From: Sphaeramia orbicularis
Lineage: Eukaryota; Chordata; Actinopteri; Kurtiformes; Apogonidae
Direction: 5' to 3'
Length of the DNA: 64,000 nt
NCBI RefSeq assembly: GCF_902148855.1
Contig: NC_043978.1
Location: 32,238,686-32,302,685, forward strand
The notes under the pieces were generated by a model. It worked only from the letters and a program-made list of their open reading frames with translations, did not search any database and was not told where the DNA came from. How positions within the stretch are numbered: the stretch's first letter is position 1; each line of letters opens with the position of its first letter. This document shows, piece after piece, positions 11,360 to 22,837 of the stretch. The translations under genes and the position numbers were made by a program.

Positions 11360-11872
11360 ATCAACATCAAAATGTTACACAATATTTCCGTCCAAATCTC
11401 CAATAATGTAGATTTCCACAAAATGTCTCATTTTCAGCTTGTTTTTACTGTATTTAGAGTTTGCATTGACAGATAGTTGTAGCATTGTCTCTTGTTTTAT
11501 GTATTTTAAGCATTGTTTCATCATTAAATCTATTCTTGTTTTATGTACTCCTTTTTGTATTTTGTATAAATCCTCACAAACCAAAAGCATGCACATGCAG
11601 AGACAGGAAAAGCCCGAGGAAGTATTTTCATAGTTATGACATTTTAATGAGTTCAAGTGAAGGAGGCGCTCCCAGAAAAGTAGACAGACACTCCTCCAGC
11701 TGAGTCAAACCTTTATCTGAGTGAGTCAAGGTGAGTTGGTCCATGATCCATAGTCCAAACCATGACATAAGTGTCCACTTGCAAAATACATTCACTAAAG
11801 CAGTTAAGTAAAGCATAGTAAAGTACTTGTATTTTATGTAATTTTATACTTCCACTTCTCAGAGGCATATAT

Positions 11873-12417
11873 CCCATAAAAACCCAGCTCTGCTTTTGTG
11901 GCAGTTCCCATATGAGTTTTTCCCCTAAATTTATCCTTTCTGAAGTGATTTATCACCATTTATTATCATATTTTCCTCTTTGTTCTGCATTATTTCAGTG
12001 AAAATCATGTATTTTGTTATATTTAATTCACTGATCATATAGATGTTCATAAAAGCTCAGATTAAAGTTTAGGGATATTATATCAGAAACAGAGAAAACT
12101 AAAGAAAAAAGGTTGTTTTTCAGTCAAATCTCTCATTAACTGAACATAAACCTGGTGTGTCCATCCACTGTCACTGATCCAACTCCATGGGTTTTACTGG
12201 TGAATCAATGTTGTTGAAGATGACGGTGTTTCCACGGTAACTATGGAGCATCTGAATGTCCAAATGGGTCATATCTGATGACCGTGAAAAGGTGAATAAC
12301 TGTATTTTACACCAATTATTGACATGGATTGATAAGATTTTTTTGGATCAACAGGTATTAAACAGTTTAGATTAGTAGATGGTTTTGGTCACCAGTGGAT
12401 GTTTGGGTCTTTATGGG
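11873..12417. mobile_element. TTAA-family MITE, copy B (inverted)
   Basis: About 545 bp, homologous end to end with the element at 8158-8694 but reversed. Shared internal text includes 'gacccatttggac', seen here as 'gtccaaatgggtcatatctg', and 'cccatgggttttactggtg'. Ends are CCCATAAAAACCC and GGGTCTTTATGGG. The flanks read ATAT on both sides, not TTAA, so either the target duplication has mutated or insertion was non-canonical. Confidence 0.75.
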
Positions 12418-13698
12418 ATATACTTTTTACTGCACTACATTAGACTGACATGTCCATTGGGTACTTAAAAAACTGATGCCAAAGTGATACAAACAGACAA
12501 ATACTAGTGGGGAGATTTAAAGCTGAAGGAGTCAGAATCAAGGGGAAAATATTCATGCCGTGAAGGAAAAATTCCAAGCTTCTGTGTTGAGACACGTAGT
12601 AGAGCAACAGAATCACTCTATAATAACAGCTCTCACTCATCTATTACCTCTCCTGTCTGAAAACACCTGTGATTTCACAAAATCTACATCACTTTACACG
12701 TTTGACAGCCTGAAAACACAGGTAACAAGTAGAGAAGAACCCTGAAGTCTCATGGCTTTACAGTTGAATTACAGTAAAGATAATTATAGATTTTTTTACC
12801 CATTGAAGATAAAAAAAACCAATCAAGTTCTGCAGCTTTAAATCAAGACTTTCCTCATAACACCTAGATGTCTCACTACTGGTTGAGTCATTAAAATGAA
12901 AGTAAAATAACCACTTCGTATTAAAAATAAATAAATAAACAAAAATTAAGCAATGCAGCTTTAAAGTTGTGTAATACTAATTAAAACATATTTAAATGTT
13001 AGAGTTAATCTCATGTATTTAATGCAGCCCAAGTATTCAATATTACTACATTAAATAAGAAAGCCGACTGCGCAGATTTATACCAAATTTTGTCAGATTT
13101 ACTAAATATTTGTCAAAAATCCCTTTAGATTTTAGGTCTAAACCTCTGAGGTAGCCTTTAGACATTGGGGTTGGTCTTACTGGAATAATTTTCGCATATT
13201 TATTAATGTTCAATTCAAATATATTCTATCTCTGATGTAAAATTTAAAAAATGAATCTAAGGTATAGAAACCATGGTAGACTAGAAACATAGAAAGTAGA
13301 AAATTACCGAAATCTGTGAGAGATAAATCTCATTTTGCTTTCATTATTGAAGTTTACTCAGTATACAGTTGGACAGAATCAATTAAATTTAAATCTATTT
13401 AACCTTACATTAAATAACAATACCCTCAGTCTATAATCAGTAAATATTGTGTTTCACTTTATTTTATAGTGTCCTTTTGGTTTTCATACTTTACATTTTG
13501 TACATTTTGTTAATAATAATTACATACTTTGACTTTGTCAGGTCTTGAAAACAGACCTTTTACTTGCAGTGGGGTATTTTCACAGTTTTTTTTAGTACTT
13601 TTACTTCTAAACTTCTGGGCTAATATGACTCTGTACGACAAGTTTTGAAATCAATCCAAACAGGACCATAAAGCAGACGGAAATTACAACCAACGTGA
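12418..13698. other. Intergenic, nothing recognised
   Basis: AT-rich DNA between the plek2 downstream MITE and the 3' end of the galectin-related gene. I see short open frames only, with no splice-site-bounded coding similarity and no repeat I can name. Confidence 0.5.
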
Positions 13699-14454
13699 TT
13701 TATTGCAGTGATGTCAAGTCAGTATGAAACATTTACAAAAAAAAGTGCTTGTGGTGAATGAAAAGCCCTTAGACCAGTTGGTGCTTTTCTTAACTTAAGT
13801 TTATAATTGTACAATAACAGAAAGTGTGACGTAATCCAATCTTTCCTGCTTTATGATTAATCTGGACCCAAACTAAGGGAAATAAAACATACTGCGTATT
13901 ATTGGCATGCACTAATGTAGGCTACTTTACAATATTACACCTGTTACAGTACTTAACTGGGTACAGAAAGACAATCGTTTTTTATCAGTTTCAGAAACAT
14001 TCATCTTCGTGAAGAGGCTCGTAAACTTAAGTGCTTTCAGAGAGATCAAACACATCATCTAAACTCCCTTTTTAACAATAACAATCACTTCAGATAACAA
14101 ATTCAATTTCCTTACTATACCTCGAAGGATGCAGCACGCCTCTTTGTAGATTTGTACAAACAAGGGAAAATATTGCCACATTTCTTAAAACAAATTTTCC
14201 TTCAATTTAAATCAATTTGTGTTGATGTAAGACATCTATGACTGTTACATTCAGTCAGTATCTTCGAGTTCCTAAACAGGTAATCTGGTGAAGGCACTTT
14301 GTCTTAACACACGATTACGAGGCAGGTGTAATTTTGTCTGGAACTAGAAAACCCATCGTGGGTTAATTTGTTCATTCAAGTAGCTCTATCTAATTCTACA
14401 TACAGTCTACTGTCCCCCAACATCCTCTGCTTTTTGTGGGTGAGACACTGACGT
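13699..14454 (-). other. 3' UTR of the galectin-related gene
   Basis: On the minus strand the region runs from the stop codon at 14455-14457 to an AATAAA (plus-strand tttatt at 13699-13704), giving a plausible 3' UTR of about 0.75 kb. The end is inferred from the signal only. Confidence 0.45.
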
Positions 14455-17400
14455 TTAGGCCACCTTGGTGAGCTGTAGATCTCCAAACACTCGTAAGGCA
14501 GTGAGGGAGGCGAGCTTTGGGAGGCGGTGGGTGAAGCCACACAGAGGCTGACCGTCCACCAAGATACGAAACTGCTGGTGCTCACAAACGATCTCCATCT
14601 GAGAAGAAAGGAGGAGAAGACAGGGACTTTAGAATGTTTCAGGTTTTGATATTCTGGTAATTACCCAGACCCCCAAAGGGGAGGCAAGGGGTATGGTTTT
14701 TGGTTCAGTTTGTTTGTTTAACACTCTAGCAGCAAAACTATTGGGTTTATAGATTGCCAGTGACCCAGAACAGATCTGATAACATTTTGGGGAAAGTAGG
14801 TCAAAGTTTTTAAAATCTTTTTTCTCTCCCATTTACTTACGATGGGCAACATTTCACATGTCTATAAAAACATCAATTTTGTTTCAATTTACTTCAAACT
14901 TGGCACATATATAGAAGCAACTGATATGCTGACATCAGCACACGCATAGACATGATGACATCAGCTCGATCGATGCCAAAATAAGCTACAATACATGCAA
15001 TGGGCAGGGTTTGTTGTGGTCTGGCACTACTTAGTGTGATGTTTTTGGTGCCTTCACTGTGTGAAACAATCAGTGTCAGTTCAGTCTAAACCCCATACAA
15101 TGTACTACATATACGAAACCTGTACAAGCATTGAGCATACTTTGTGTAAATAAACAGTAAATTACATCTTTATGGCTGTAATGCTCAGGGTGTGAGTACA
15201 TGCCACTTCGTGAAAGTGTCCTTACCAGTTAGGGACACCTGGTAACCTTGGTAACCAGACAATCTCACTTCAAAACTGCGTGTATACTATACTACAAACT
15301 GTACCAGCACCTGTGTAATACTACACACTAGAGCTGGGCGATATGGACAGAAACAATACATGATATTTTTTTAATTCTAGGTTATGGACGATGTAAGATT
15401 TTGATTGATTAATACTTGAACTAGGATAAAACATGATTTAAAAAACACTTTCTTTACTAAAACTATATGTCATATCTGACTGAAAAACATGTGAAAAAAC
15501 AGCCTAATACTATGTGACGCAAACAAGCTTTGGATTTGTGTTCAGCAATAAAAATCTCCAGAGGAATAACCTTTGATTTTGTGATTTTTTGGCATTTTTC
15601 ACAAAATTCAGAGACCAATACCTTGATTAATTGAATTAATTGTATATACGGCCCAGCCCAACAACTGACTGCTGCTACCAGGCCATATTCACCTTCTTTC
15701 ATCGTCTGTTACTGCCATTGCTGCATTGCATTTTGGGATATTTATGCTGGTGAAGTGTCCAGAGCTTGTATACTGTAACATTTACTTAGAAATAGTCTGC
15801 AATTCACATACTCATGGTTTCAGACATTAAAAAAAAAAAAGTATACTGTTTTAGCCTGTTAATTAGCGTGTCAGCATAGAATTTCTGTGTATAATGGGGT
15901 GGGAATCACAGTATCAGTGGAAATCATAGCATCAAATTCTGCAATACACTGAAGACAGCCACCTACAATGTCTGTCTACCTGGTGCAGAAAAATACCCCT
16001 AAAAGGCAAAAACCTTGAATACGCTTAGTGCCTCTTTAACTCATACTGAATGTGACTTATTTTGTTTTAGAAAATAGTGATATTAGAGAGGAAGTTCTCT
16101 GACATATTCCCATGGATATTGTTTTCCCACCCCTATTGTAAACAGATGTCAGACTGACTTAAGCACAGCATTATTCAGTAATAATTGATGTATTTACTGT
16201 AAGGTTAAAGGTGAACAATTTCTTTAACTTTCTTGAAGATTTACTCCCATTTGTCTAGAAGGAGCTGTGAATGTTTCCTACATGTCAGACAGTTGGCAAA
16301 CTTTTTAATCCATTTATGGTGTTACAGTTGGTTTTAATTCTGCAAAAAATTAGGCGTTTGCCCAAAAGCATTCAGAAAACAATGACTCATTTTTGTTGTT
16401 AAAAGAGAAGGAAGTAGTAATTAGGCCAAATATATCCAGTCTGGAGTCTTTTTTTTTTTTTTTTTTAAAGGCGAGTCTAAGTGACCAGAAAGGAATAATA
16501 GTTTGTAAACTGTGCTGAGTTTGATGCAATCAGGCTGTGTCACATTCATCTGGTGATGAGATAAAGTGATTAGCATAGTCTTTTTCAAGTGATTCGATCT
16601 ATTTCAGTTGATTACTTTTTATTTTTTCTTTCAGTTTCATATCTAATTATTTTTCTGAGTTCAAAGTAGTTTTTATTTAATTTTTATTTGGTTTCATGTA
16701 TTATTAGGAAGGGCAGGGTTTTTAGAATGTATGACATAAAAAATATTTTCAACCTTATTTAGTATATTGATTAAATGAATCATTAACATTGGGTAAACAA
16801 TTTTAATGGAGCAGAGTTTATCTACAACTCTATGTTGTTTCAGTTTGTATTTCATTAGCCATTATATTTTTATTTGTTTTTTGTGTTTATTTCTGTTAGC
16901 AGTTTTTTTGCTGCTAGGTTTTACTCTGATCACATAAGATAAGATTCACTTGTTGAATTATAATTATTTTAACCAGTATTATTTAAGTAAATAATCATGG
17001 AAGTAAGTGCTAATACACATATTAAGTTATGGAAAGAACAGAGTTGTCCATGAAGATAAGAGCTGAGACATCTGAAGTCAGACAGACCTTAGAAATGAAC
17101 TATATTTATTTACATCTTCAGAAACTCTAGATTTTTTAAGAACTACGAAGGATGAAGTATCCCTCATTTTGTAGCTTGGTCGATGGCATTTAGCAAAATA
17201 TCAGACACAATTCTTTTTTTTTTTTTTTTTTTTGTACATTTTTTAAAACAGAGTATTTTTATACATCTCATTACATGTTACAGAGGACCTAGAACTCCTG
17301 GACCACACACACATTACAATCAGCCTACACAGAGGATTACACTCACAACCACTGGAACCAGAAAATAACAGACAGGACACCAGCAGCTCTCCAATAAAAG

Positions 17401-19599
17401 CATTAAGTTCAATTGAAAATCATTTGTGGTTAAAACACAAACTTATGAAACACATGGATCAGGTCTTGGTTTGACCAGAATGGGCAGCATTAGTTCGAGT
17501 TTTAGCTCCACTGGTAAAGTGTTGGCAAAGCAGGGCTTCATTTAGCTGTCAGGGTCACTTTTTCTGCCCCTCAATGCCTAAAGTCTACTATCAGATTATG
17601 AGCGTACCTTGAAGGACTCTCCGGGGGCGAAGGGGAAGAAGGAGAGGGTGTTTTCAGATGGACCCCACTTTCCGTTGAGGCGGGCGTTTCGATGGATGGC
17701 CTTATCCATGAAGCTGACCTTTAACTGAAGCCCCACATCAGCCTCTGTGTCCTCCTCCTGAGGCTGACAGGACACTGTCACCTCCATGCTGCAAACACAC
17801 ATGATCTGAATACACAATATGTGCAGCATTGGACATTTCTGTCTGTGCTTCTTAAGTTCTGTCTTTATCTTAGTTCTCAAATGTGGTTTTATGACAGTTC
17901 ATTAGACAACAGTGACATCTTCTGGTTTTTATGGCAACTAGAATGTAATTTTATACTCGGTGAATTATGTTTTGTCTTAAACTGCCTCATGATTTAATAA
18001 AATAATGCAATATTTTACTTTATTTCTGTGCACAGTTATGTTTATTTCACTAAATCTATGATGCTGATTACATACAAAGTTAGACTCTGTGGCTTTATCC
18101 TGCACAAAATGTTTTTTTGCAATTCACTTTTGGCAAGAATCCAACATAATTTTGTCATAATAATATATTTGATTTCAAGGTGCTTTTCACAACACTCAAG
18201 GTCTCTTCACATCAAATAAAATAATAATAAAACATACAATAAGCAACAAGGCACCGAGGTAGACATGAATATTGTAAAAATCTATGTTTGGATCAGCATT
18301 GATAGTTTTGGTGTTAAAGTGAGTAGGTTAATTTAACATCAGCAGGGTATTTTAACAATGTGTTAATGGCAGAAAAAAGGTATAACAAAATGTTCTTGTT
18401 TTGATATATAAACTGTTGAATCTACATGTCATTCTAACATTTGTCCTTTATTTTGAATCACTGAGAGAAATAAAAACAATATTTCTTGAAGGAAAAGGAA
18501 AGTATCTGTCCATCCAGTGCCAGATTTCACTAAATTGCTGGTACTATAAATAATAAAATTGAACGAAAAAGGCTTTGAATGCGCAAGTCTGTGCAAAACT
18601 CTTTTAAGATATATTTTTAAAATAAAAAAAAAAAAGGCTTAAAATAAACATTCAAGTTACAGTCTGTGTTCAGTAAATGGGTCCTTTGGGAGCTTTTGTC
18701 TTAAAAATTCTTCTGATGCTTTTGACCAAAAATAAGTTTCATGGCATGAAAAAGTTCGGCATCATAATTCATTTTGTTTGGACATTTCATTTATTTCTTC
18801 TACTTGATATAGGCTACTTGATGACTAAATGAATAAATACCCTGCTGATGTTATCAACCAAAGAAATTCCAGAGTGACTCGTTTGATTTCATGGGATTTT
18901 CAGCTCTCCCATGCTCATTCACAGACTAACCTATAATTAGGAAACGCATTGGCAATACTAACATATTTTCCCAGAACAGGCACAAACTGGGTGGTTGGCA
19001 AATGCCCCCAAAACACAGACAGCTGTTGTCTATGTACTTTAACCTTGTGCTTTTTACTGCAGGTTTCATCTTTAACTTTAATTTGCTGCCACGTCATATG
19101 TGCAACAGTCGACGTCAATAATACATGGGTTCTCCGGTTTATTGTGCAAAAAATAATTCTAAATGGAACAGGTGTGTGCACTAACCTTTTGGGTTTTTTG
19201 TTAACAATTCCCATAACAACCAGTTTCATTGAAGGCCGCAGCCCACCCTTTATCTCTCCGATATACTCCTCCTGTGAAACAATAGAAATGTAGACAGATC
19301 ATCGAGCAGAGGATGAGGCCTATTGTTAAACACAGCTCAGGTCTATTATCAGGGAGGTCCATCATCAAACTGGGTCCTGTCTGTGCTGGACTCCGTACCC
19401 ACCTATGGCACCGATGGGAACAATAGACTTATTGATCCCATTTTTAACAGTCAGTGACTCAGCTGCACAAACTATTTAACCTACCCGTGCTGTGTTCTCC
19501 AACCTACAATCATTTGAATTAAACTGCAATGGTGCATGCATCTCACAGCAAGCAAACAAAAACACTACGTACATTGTCTTTCTTGTCCTTTTCTTCCAT
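14455..19599 (-). CDS. lgalslb: Galectin-related protein (LGALSL family), four exons
   Basis: Exons on the minus strand: 19599-19573, 19271-19186, 17788-17608 and 14598-14455. They sum to 438 nt, or 145 aa. The first coding exon is only 27 nt (MEEKDKKDN) with a GTACGT donor. The core reads EEYIGEIKGGLRPSMKLVVM, SMEVTVSCQPQEED, LSFFPFAPGESF, then MEIVCEHQQFRILVDGQ and GDLQLTKVA at the end, which matches LGALSL (ending GDLQITKLG), not true galectins. The sugar-binding H-N-R set of galectins is replaced (VSFMDK where galectins have HFNPRF), so galactoside binding is probably lost, as reported for the human relative. The symbol lgalslb is my best guess for the fish paralogue. Introns hold repeats at 14661-15010 and 15329-15661; 15.7-17.6 and 17.8-19.2 kb show nothing clear. 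Confidence 0.88.
14661..15010 (-). mobile_element. Non-autonomous 'GGGGAGGCAAGGGG' repeat, copy 1
   Basis: About 350 bp in the last intron of the galectin-related gene, starting 62 bp from its final acceptor. It is the reverse complement of the repeat at 56110-56686: 'caatctataaacccaattt', 'tgatgtcatcatgtct' and 'ttgaagtaaa' are shared. This copy carries a single internal module. It has no coding capacity and the superfamily is unclear. Confidence 0.65.
15329..15661. mobile_element. hAT-like MITE
   Basis: A 333-bp element with imperfect terminal inverted repeats: 'tagagctgggcgatatgg' on the left and the reverse complement of 'gtatatacggcccagccca' on the right. Ends of the 'AGGGCTGGGC' type are common in fish hAT MITEs. 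The target-site duplication is not clear. Confidence 0.5.
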
Positions 19600-19800
19600 T
19601 CCACTCAGGGCGTGATGCGGTGTGGAGCTTTGCAGCAGTGATGCCAACTGAAGACTGGCTGACTCTGCCTCCAGTTGGCAAACCCCGCCCGCACCGCGTT
19701 GTCATAGAGACAGGCTCCCAATTTGGCACCGAGGATGGAGGGAGACAGAGGAGAGACAGGGGTCCACTACAGCACGAAATAGATCAGATCCAGTGAATTT
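19600..19800 (-). promoter_or_regulatory. Probable 5' UTR/promoter of the galectin-related gene
   Basis: GC-richer sequence immediately upstream of the first coding exon, including a GC box-like 'gcggtgcgggcgggg' on the minus strand. The long plus-strand open frame here is a by-product. The transcription start is inferred, not seen. Confidence 0.35.
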
Positions 19801-20064
19801 AGGATGGAAATCTGGGAAATGGTCGGGGTGCATCAAAAAAAGGTCGATTTAGGTTCTGATATGTAAAGGTGTTATTTCAGTGCAACAGTCACCTTTAATG
19901 ACACGCCCTCATAGGTTGACTACCTGAACACCATGTCCACTCTTTTGTCCTTGCAAATAAAAACACTGTTCCCACCTGTAAGACCCAATTTAGTCTTTTT
20001 TTCCCCAATGTTGTTTGCATATCTTTTTGAATTTGACAAATGAAGGCATCATTTTATATTATTC

Positions 20065-20091
20065 TCTCTCTCTCTCTCTCTCTCTCTCTAA
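20065..20091. repeat. (TC)n microsatellite
   Basis: About 13 uninterrupted TC repeats just left of the MITE, in the intergenic gap between the galectin-related gene and zfyve26. Confidence 0.9.
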
Positions 20092-20107
20092 TCTCATTTT
20101 TTTTTAA

Positions 20108-20639
20108 CCCTTTCATGCATGAATTATAAGAACCTTAGTCAAAAAATTTTTCTTCAGTGTTTTTATTCCTCCTTGGGCATGAAAAAAAAAAACAATGCAA
20201 ATGATTTTTTTTTTCATTGAGTTACAAAAATGTCCGTGCTTTACATTTTTGAAGTAAAGAAACAAGTGTTTAAATCCCAATATCAGAAAGTGACGTGAAA
20301 ACAATGAAATAAAAACGTTTTTAATGCTGCTAATCTGATGTTTTCTCACATTTTAACATATTCTAACGTTAGTTATTACTCACTTCATGGAGATAATATG
20401 CAAAAAAAAAAAAAAAAAAAAACGTCTAACAATTAACAACGGATTCACACTTAAACATGTTACTGCAGATCAGGTTTATCAAGAACAGCAAAGTTACAGC
20501 AATGGTCTGAATGTCAGTGTATGAGATGGTGCGTAAGTGTCCACTGTGTTGGCTGATATGGAACTAAAACAACAAAATCCATGAATATACAACAGTTTTG
20601 AATAACTGTCCACTGTAGTGTCCACTATGCATGAAAGGG
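20108..20639. mobile_element. TTAA-flanked MITE, second family
   Basis: A 532-bp element with a perfect TTAA duplication (20104-20107 and 20640-20643) and terminal inverted repeats CCCTTTCATGCATGAATT and ATGCATGAAAGGG. This is piggyBac-like and non-autonomous. It is a different family from the CCCATNARGACCC elements near plek2. It sits between two divergently transcribed genes. Confidence 0.85.
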
Positions 20640-20829
20640 TTAAATAAATCGATTTGTATGCATGGATACTAATATTTTATGTAACTCATAAAGTACAGAC
20701 ATAGTTAAGAGTGGTACGATTGTCCATTCAGGATCCACGTAACAATGGATGCAGAGAAAACAGGACAATTCCTATCAAAATGTATTTAATTTCATAATTT
20801 CCGTTTTCTTGAACGCAGCACCAAAAGCC

Positions 20830-21006
20830 GACCGGAACGCCCATTTCGTCTCGTGCCAACCTTTATCCAACCACAGAGAGGAAATCAGCTGATTTTGTCA
20901 CATGACCAACGCTAACATGCACCTAGCCGCCTAGCATAACACACCTAGACAGAGAGGTAGCAAGGAGTACAAATAATCCCAACTTTTAGGGAAAACAAAG
21001 AAATGA
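20830..21006 (+). promoter_or_regulatory. zfyve26 promoter and non-coding first exon
   Basis: A CpG-bearing stretch with an M-box/CLEAR-like 'gtcacatgac' at 20897-20906, whose core TCACATGA is the MITF/TFE recognition sequence. The downstream segment ends at a consensus donor (gtaagt at 21007) and would splice to the acceptor at 22837 upstream of the zfyve26 start codon. TFEB-family control would fit a lysosome/autophagy gene, but that is inference. Confidence 0.5.
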
Positions 21007-21776
21007 GTAAGTAATTCAGTGTACTGTCTCCTCGCTGTTTTATATTTGGGAAGTGTAAGCGTGTGGTCGCTGTTACGGAAGTTCGCTAACTGACTGTTTC
21101 AGACATTAAAGTCAGCAGATTTGCAGCTAATGCTAACGTTAACTAGTGAATGTGATAGAATCTGAGATGACACAGAGGACGAAAATGAAACTTTAACATT
21201 TTAGAAGATTCGAATTCAGACTCCGTGACATAACACCGCGGCTTTCAGGACAGTTGTTTTCGCCAGGATGATTTCAACAGATTGTGGGTGGTTTGTTTGC
21301 ACAGACAGTTAAAGATACAGATGACATTGTTATATCACATGTTATATCAGTGCTCTGATAGGCGACTTTAACTGCAACTTATTTTATTGATTAAATAGAT
21401 TTTTTAATCGTTATGGGTTACTATGGGTTATACTTTTTCATTTGCTTATTTGTACAGTTTTGGTGTTAATTTGGTACTATGAGGAAAGCCTTATATTTAG
21501 TAGCTAACACACTCTAGATGAAAGAATGCAAGACTTTGAAATAATGTCTAAAACCACTTCTTATGAAAGGTCCCACATTATCAAAACTACCTTTTATTAT
21601 TCCAACTTTATTGTTGTGCACTTAACCATTAGTGCGGGGGTGACAGTTAAGTTGATCTTTACCTGCAGTTCTGTTTTGTGTTGCATTGTTCATTGTATTT
21701 TTTTTTTTTTTAATTTAGGCTTTGGGAAGTGTTATGTAAAACTGCAAGCAAAAATTACTTACAGTGTCAATTAATG

Positions 21777-22327
21777 CAGGATGGGGAAGCAAAATTTACA
21801 ATATTTTGAGGCAGGGATTGAAAGACAACGTATGATCAATTAGTTTATTGAAAGTCATGAGAATTTATTTGCCACAAGAAAATTTACAGAATAGAAAATG
21901 TTTTTATTCTATGTGTCCTCCTTCTTTCTCAATAACTGCCTTCACACGCTTCCTGAAACTTGTGCAAGTGTTCCTCAAATATTCGGGTGACAACTTCTCC
22001 CATTCTTCTTTAATAGTATCTTCCAGACTTTCTCGTAATAGTTTTGCTCATAGTCATTCTCTTCTTTCCATTATAAACAGTCTTTATGGACACTCCAACT
22101 ATTTTTGAAATCTCCTTTGGTGTGACGAGTGTATTCAGCAAATCACACACACTTTGACGTTTGCTTTCCTGATTACTCATATGGGCAAAAGTTTCTGAAA
22201 AGGTATGGATAATAGTGTTAGGTATGATTATGACATCAATATATGTTTGGTTTCAAAACAATTGACGCAGTGCCTGCTGAGAAAAAAACAACTAAATGTT
22301 CATTGTAAATTTTGCTTCCCCACCCTG
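21777..22327. mobile_element. Internally deleted Tc1/mariner element, copy 1
   Basis: 551 bp in the 5' UTR intron of zfyve26. The terminal repeats are CAGGATGGGGAAGCAAAATT and its inverse (consensus CAGGGTGGGG), with TA at the right flank. On the minus strand it keeps the transposase start (MSNQESKRQSVCDLLNTLV, then TPKEISKIVGVSIKTVY, a helix-turn-helix) and, out of frame, the C-terminal tail (EEWEKLSPEYLRNTC, KRVKAVIEKEGGHIE). The catalytic core is deleted, so it cannot move by itself. Confidence 0.88.
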
Positions 22328-22563
22328 TATGTCTTTAACCTTAATTTTTTAACTGAGTACTGTATCTCTTTGGTCTGTAAAATATCAAAAAGCATATTCC
22401 AAAGTTCAAGATGACACCCAGAAATATATTGTTTTATCCACAATCCTTTGATTTACAGTTTGCAATTATAGGGAAAAATATTAAAATTCAAGAAGCTGCA
22501 ATCAGATAATTTAGATTTTTTTCTCTTTTTCTAAATAAATCTAATCAATTCATCAGCTATCCT

Positions 22564-22715
22564 TACATCCATCCATCCATTTTCTAAAGTACTTAGTCCT
22601 CATGAGGGTTGCGGGGATGCTAGAGTCTATCCTGGCTACCTATGGGCAAAGGCTGGGTACACACCAGTTCACCGCAGGACTGACAGACAGATGAACAACC
22701 ATCCACTCTTGATCA
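22564..22715 (-). mobile_element. SINE-like fragment
   Basis: The 'catccatccatccattttct' start and 'gggttgcggggatgctagag' text match a widespread teleost tRNA-derived SINE, antisense. Only the tail-proximal part remains. Confidence 0.5.
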
Positions 22716-22837
22716 ATAATCAAAATAATTAATTTTAATAATAGAGTCAATGACTTGCTGCTGCTTTGTTCTTTTTAAATTTGTGTTTTCAATAAGTATA
22801 ATGACCCTGCGTAACACAGTGAATCTTTTTGTTACAG

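Noticed and set aside
19536-19796. 86-codon plus-strand open frame
   Set aside because: It overlaps the first coding exon and 5' UTR of the minus-strand galectin-related gene and has no similarity of its own.
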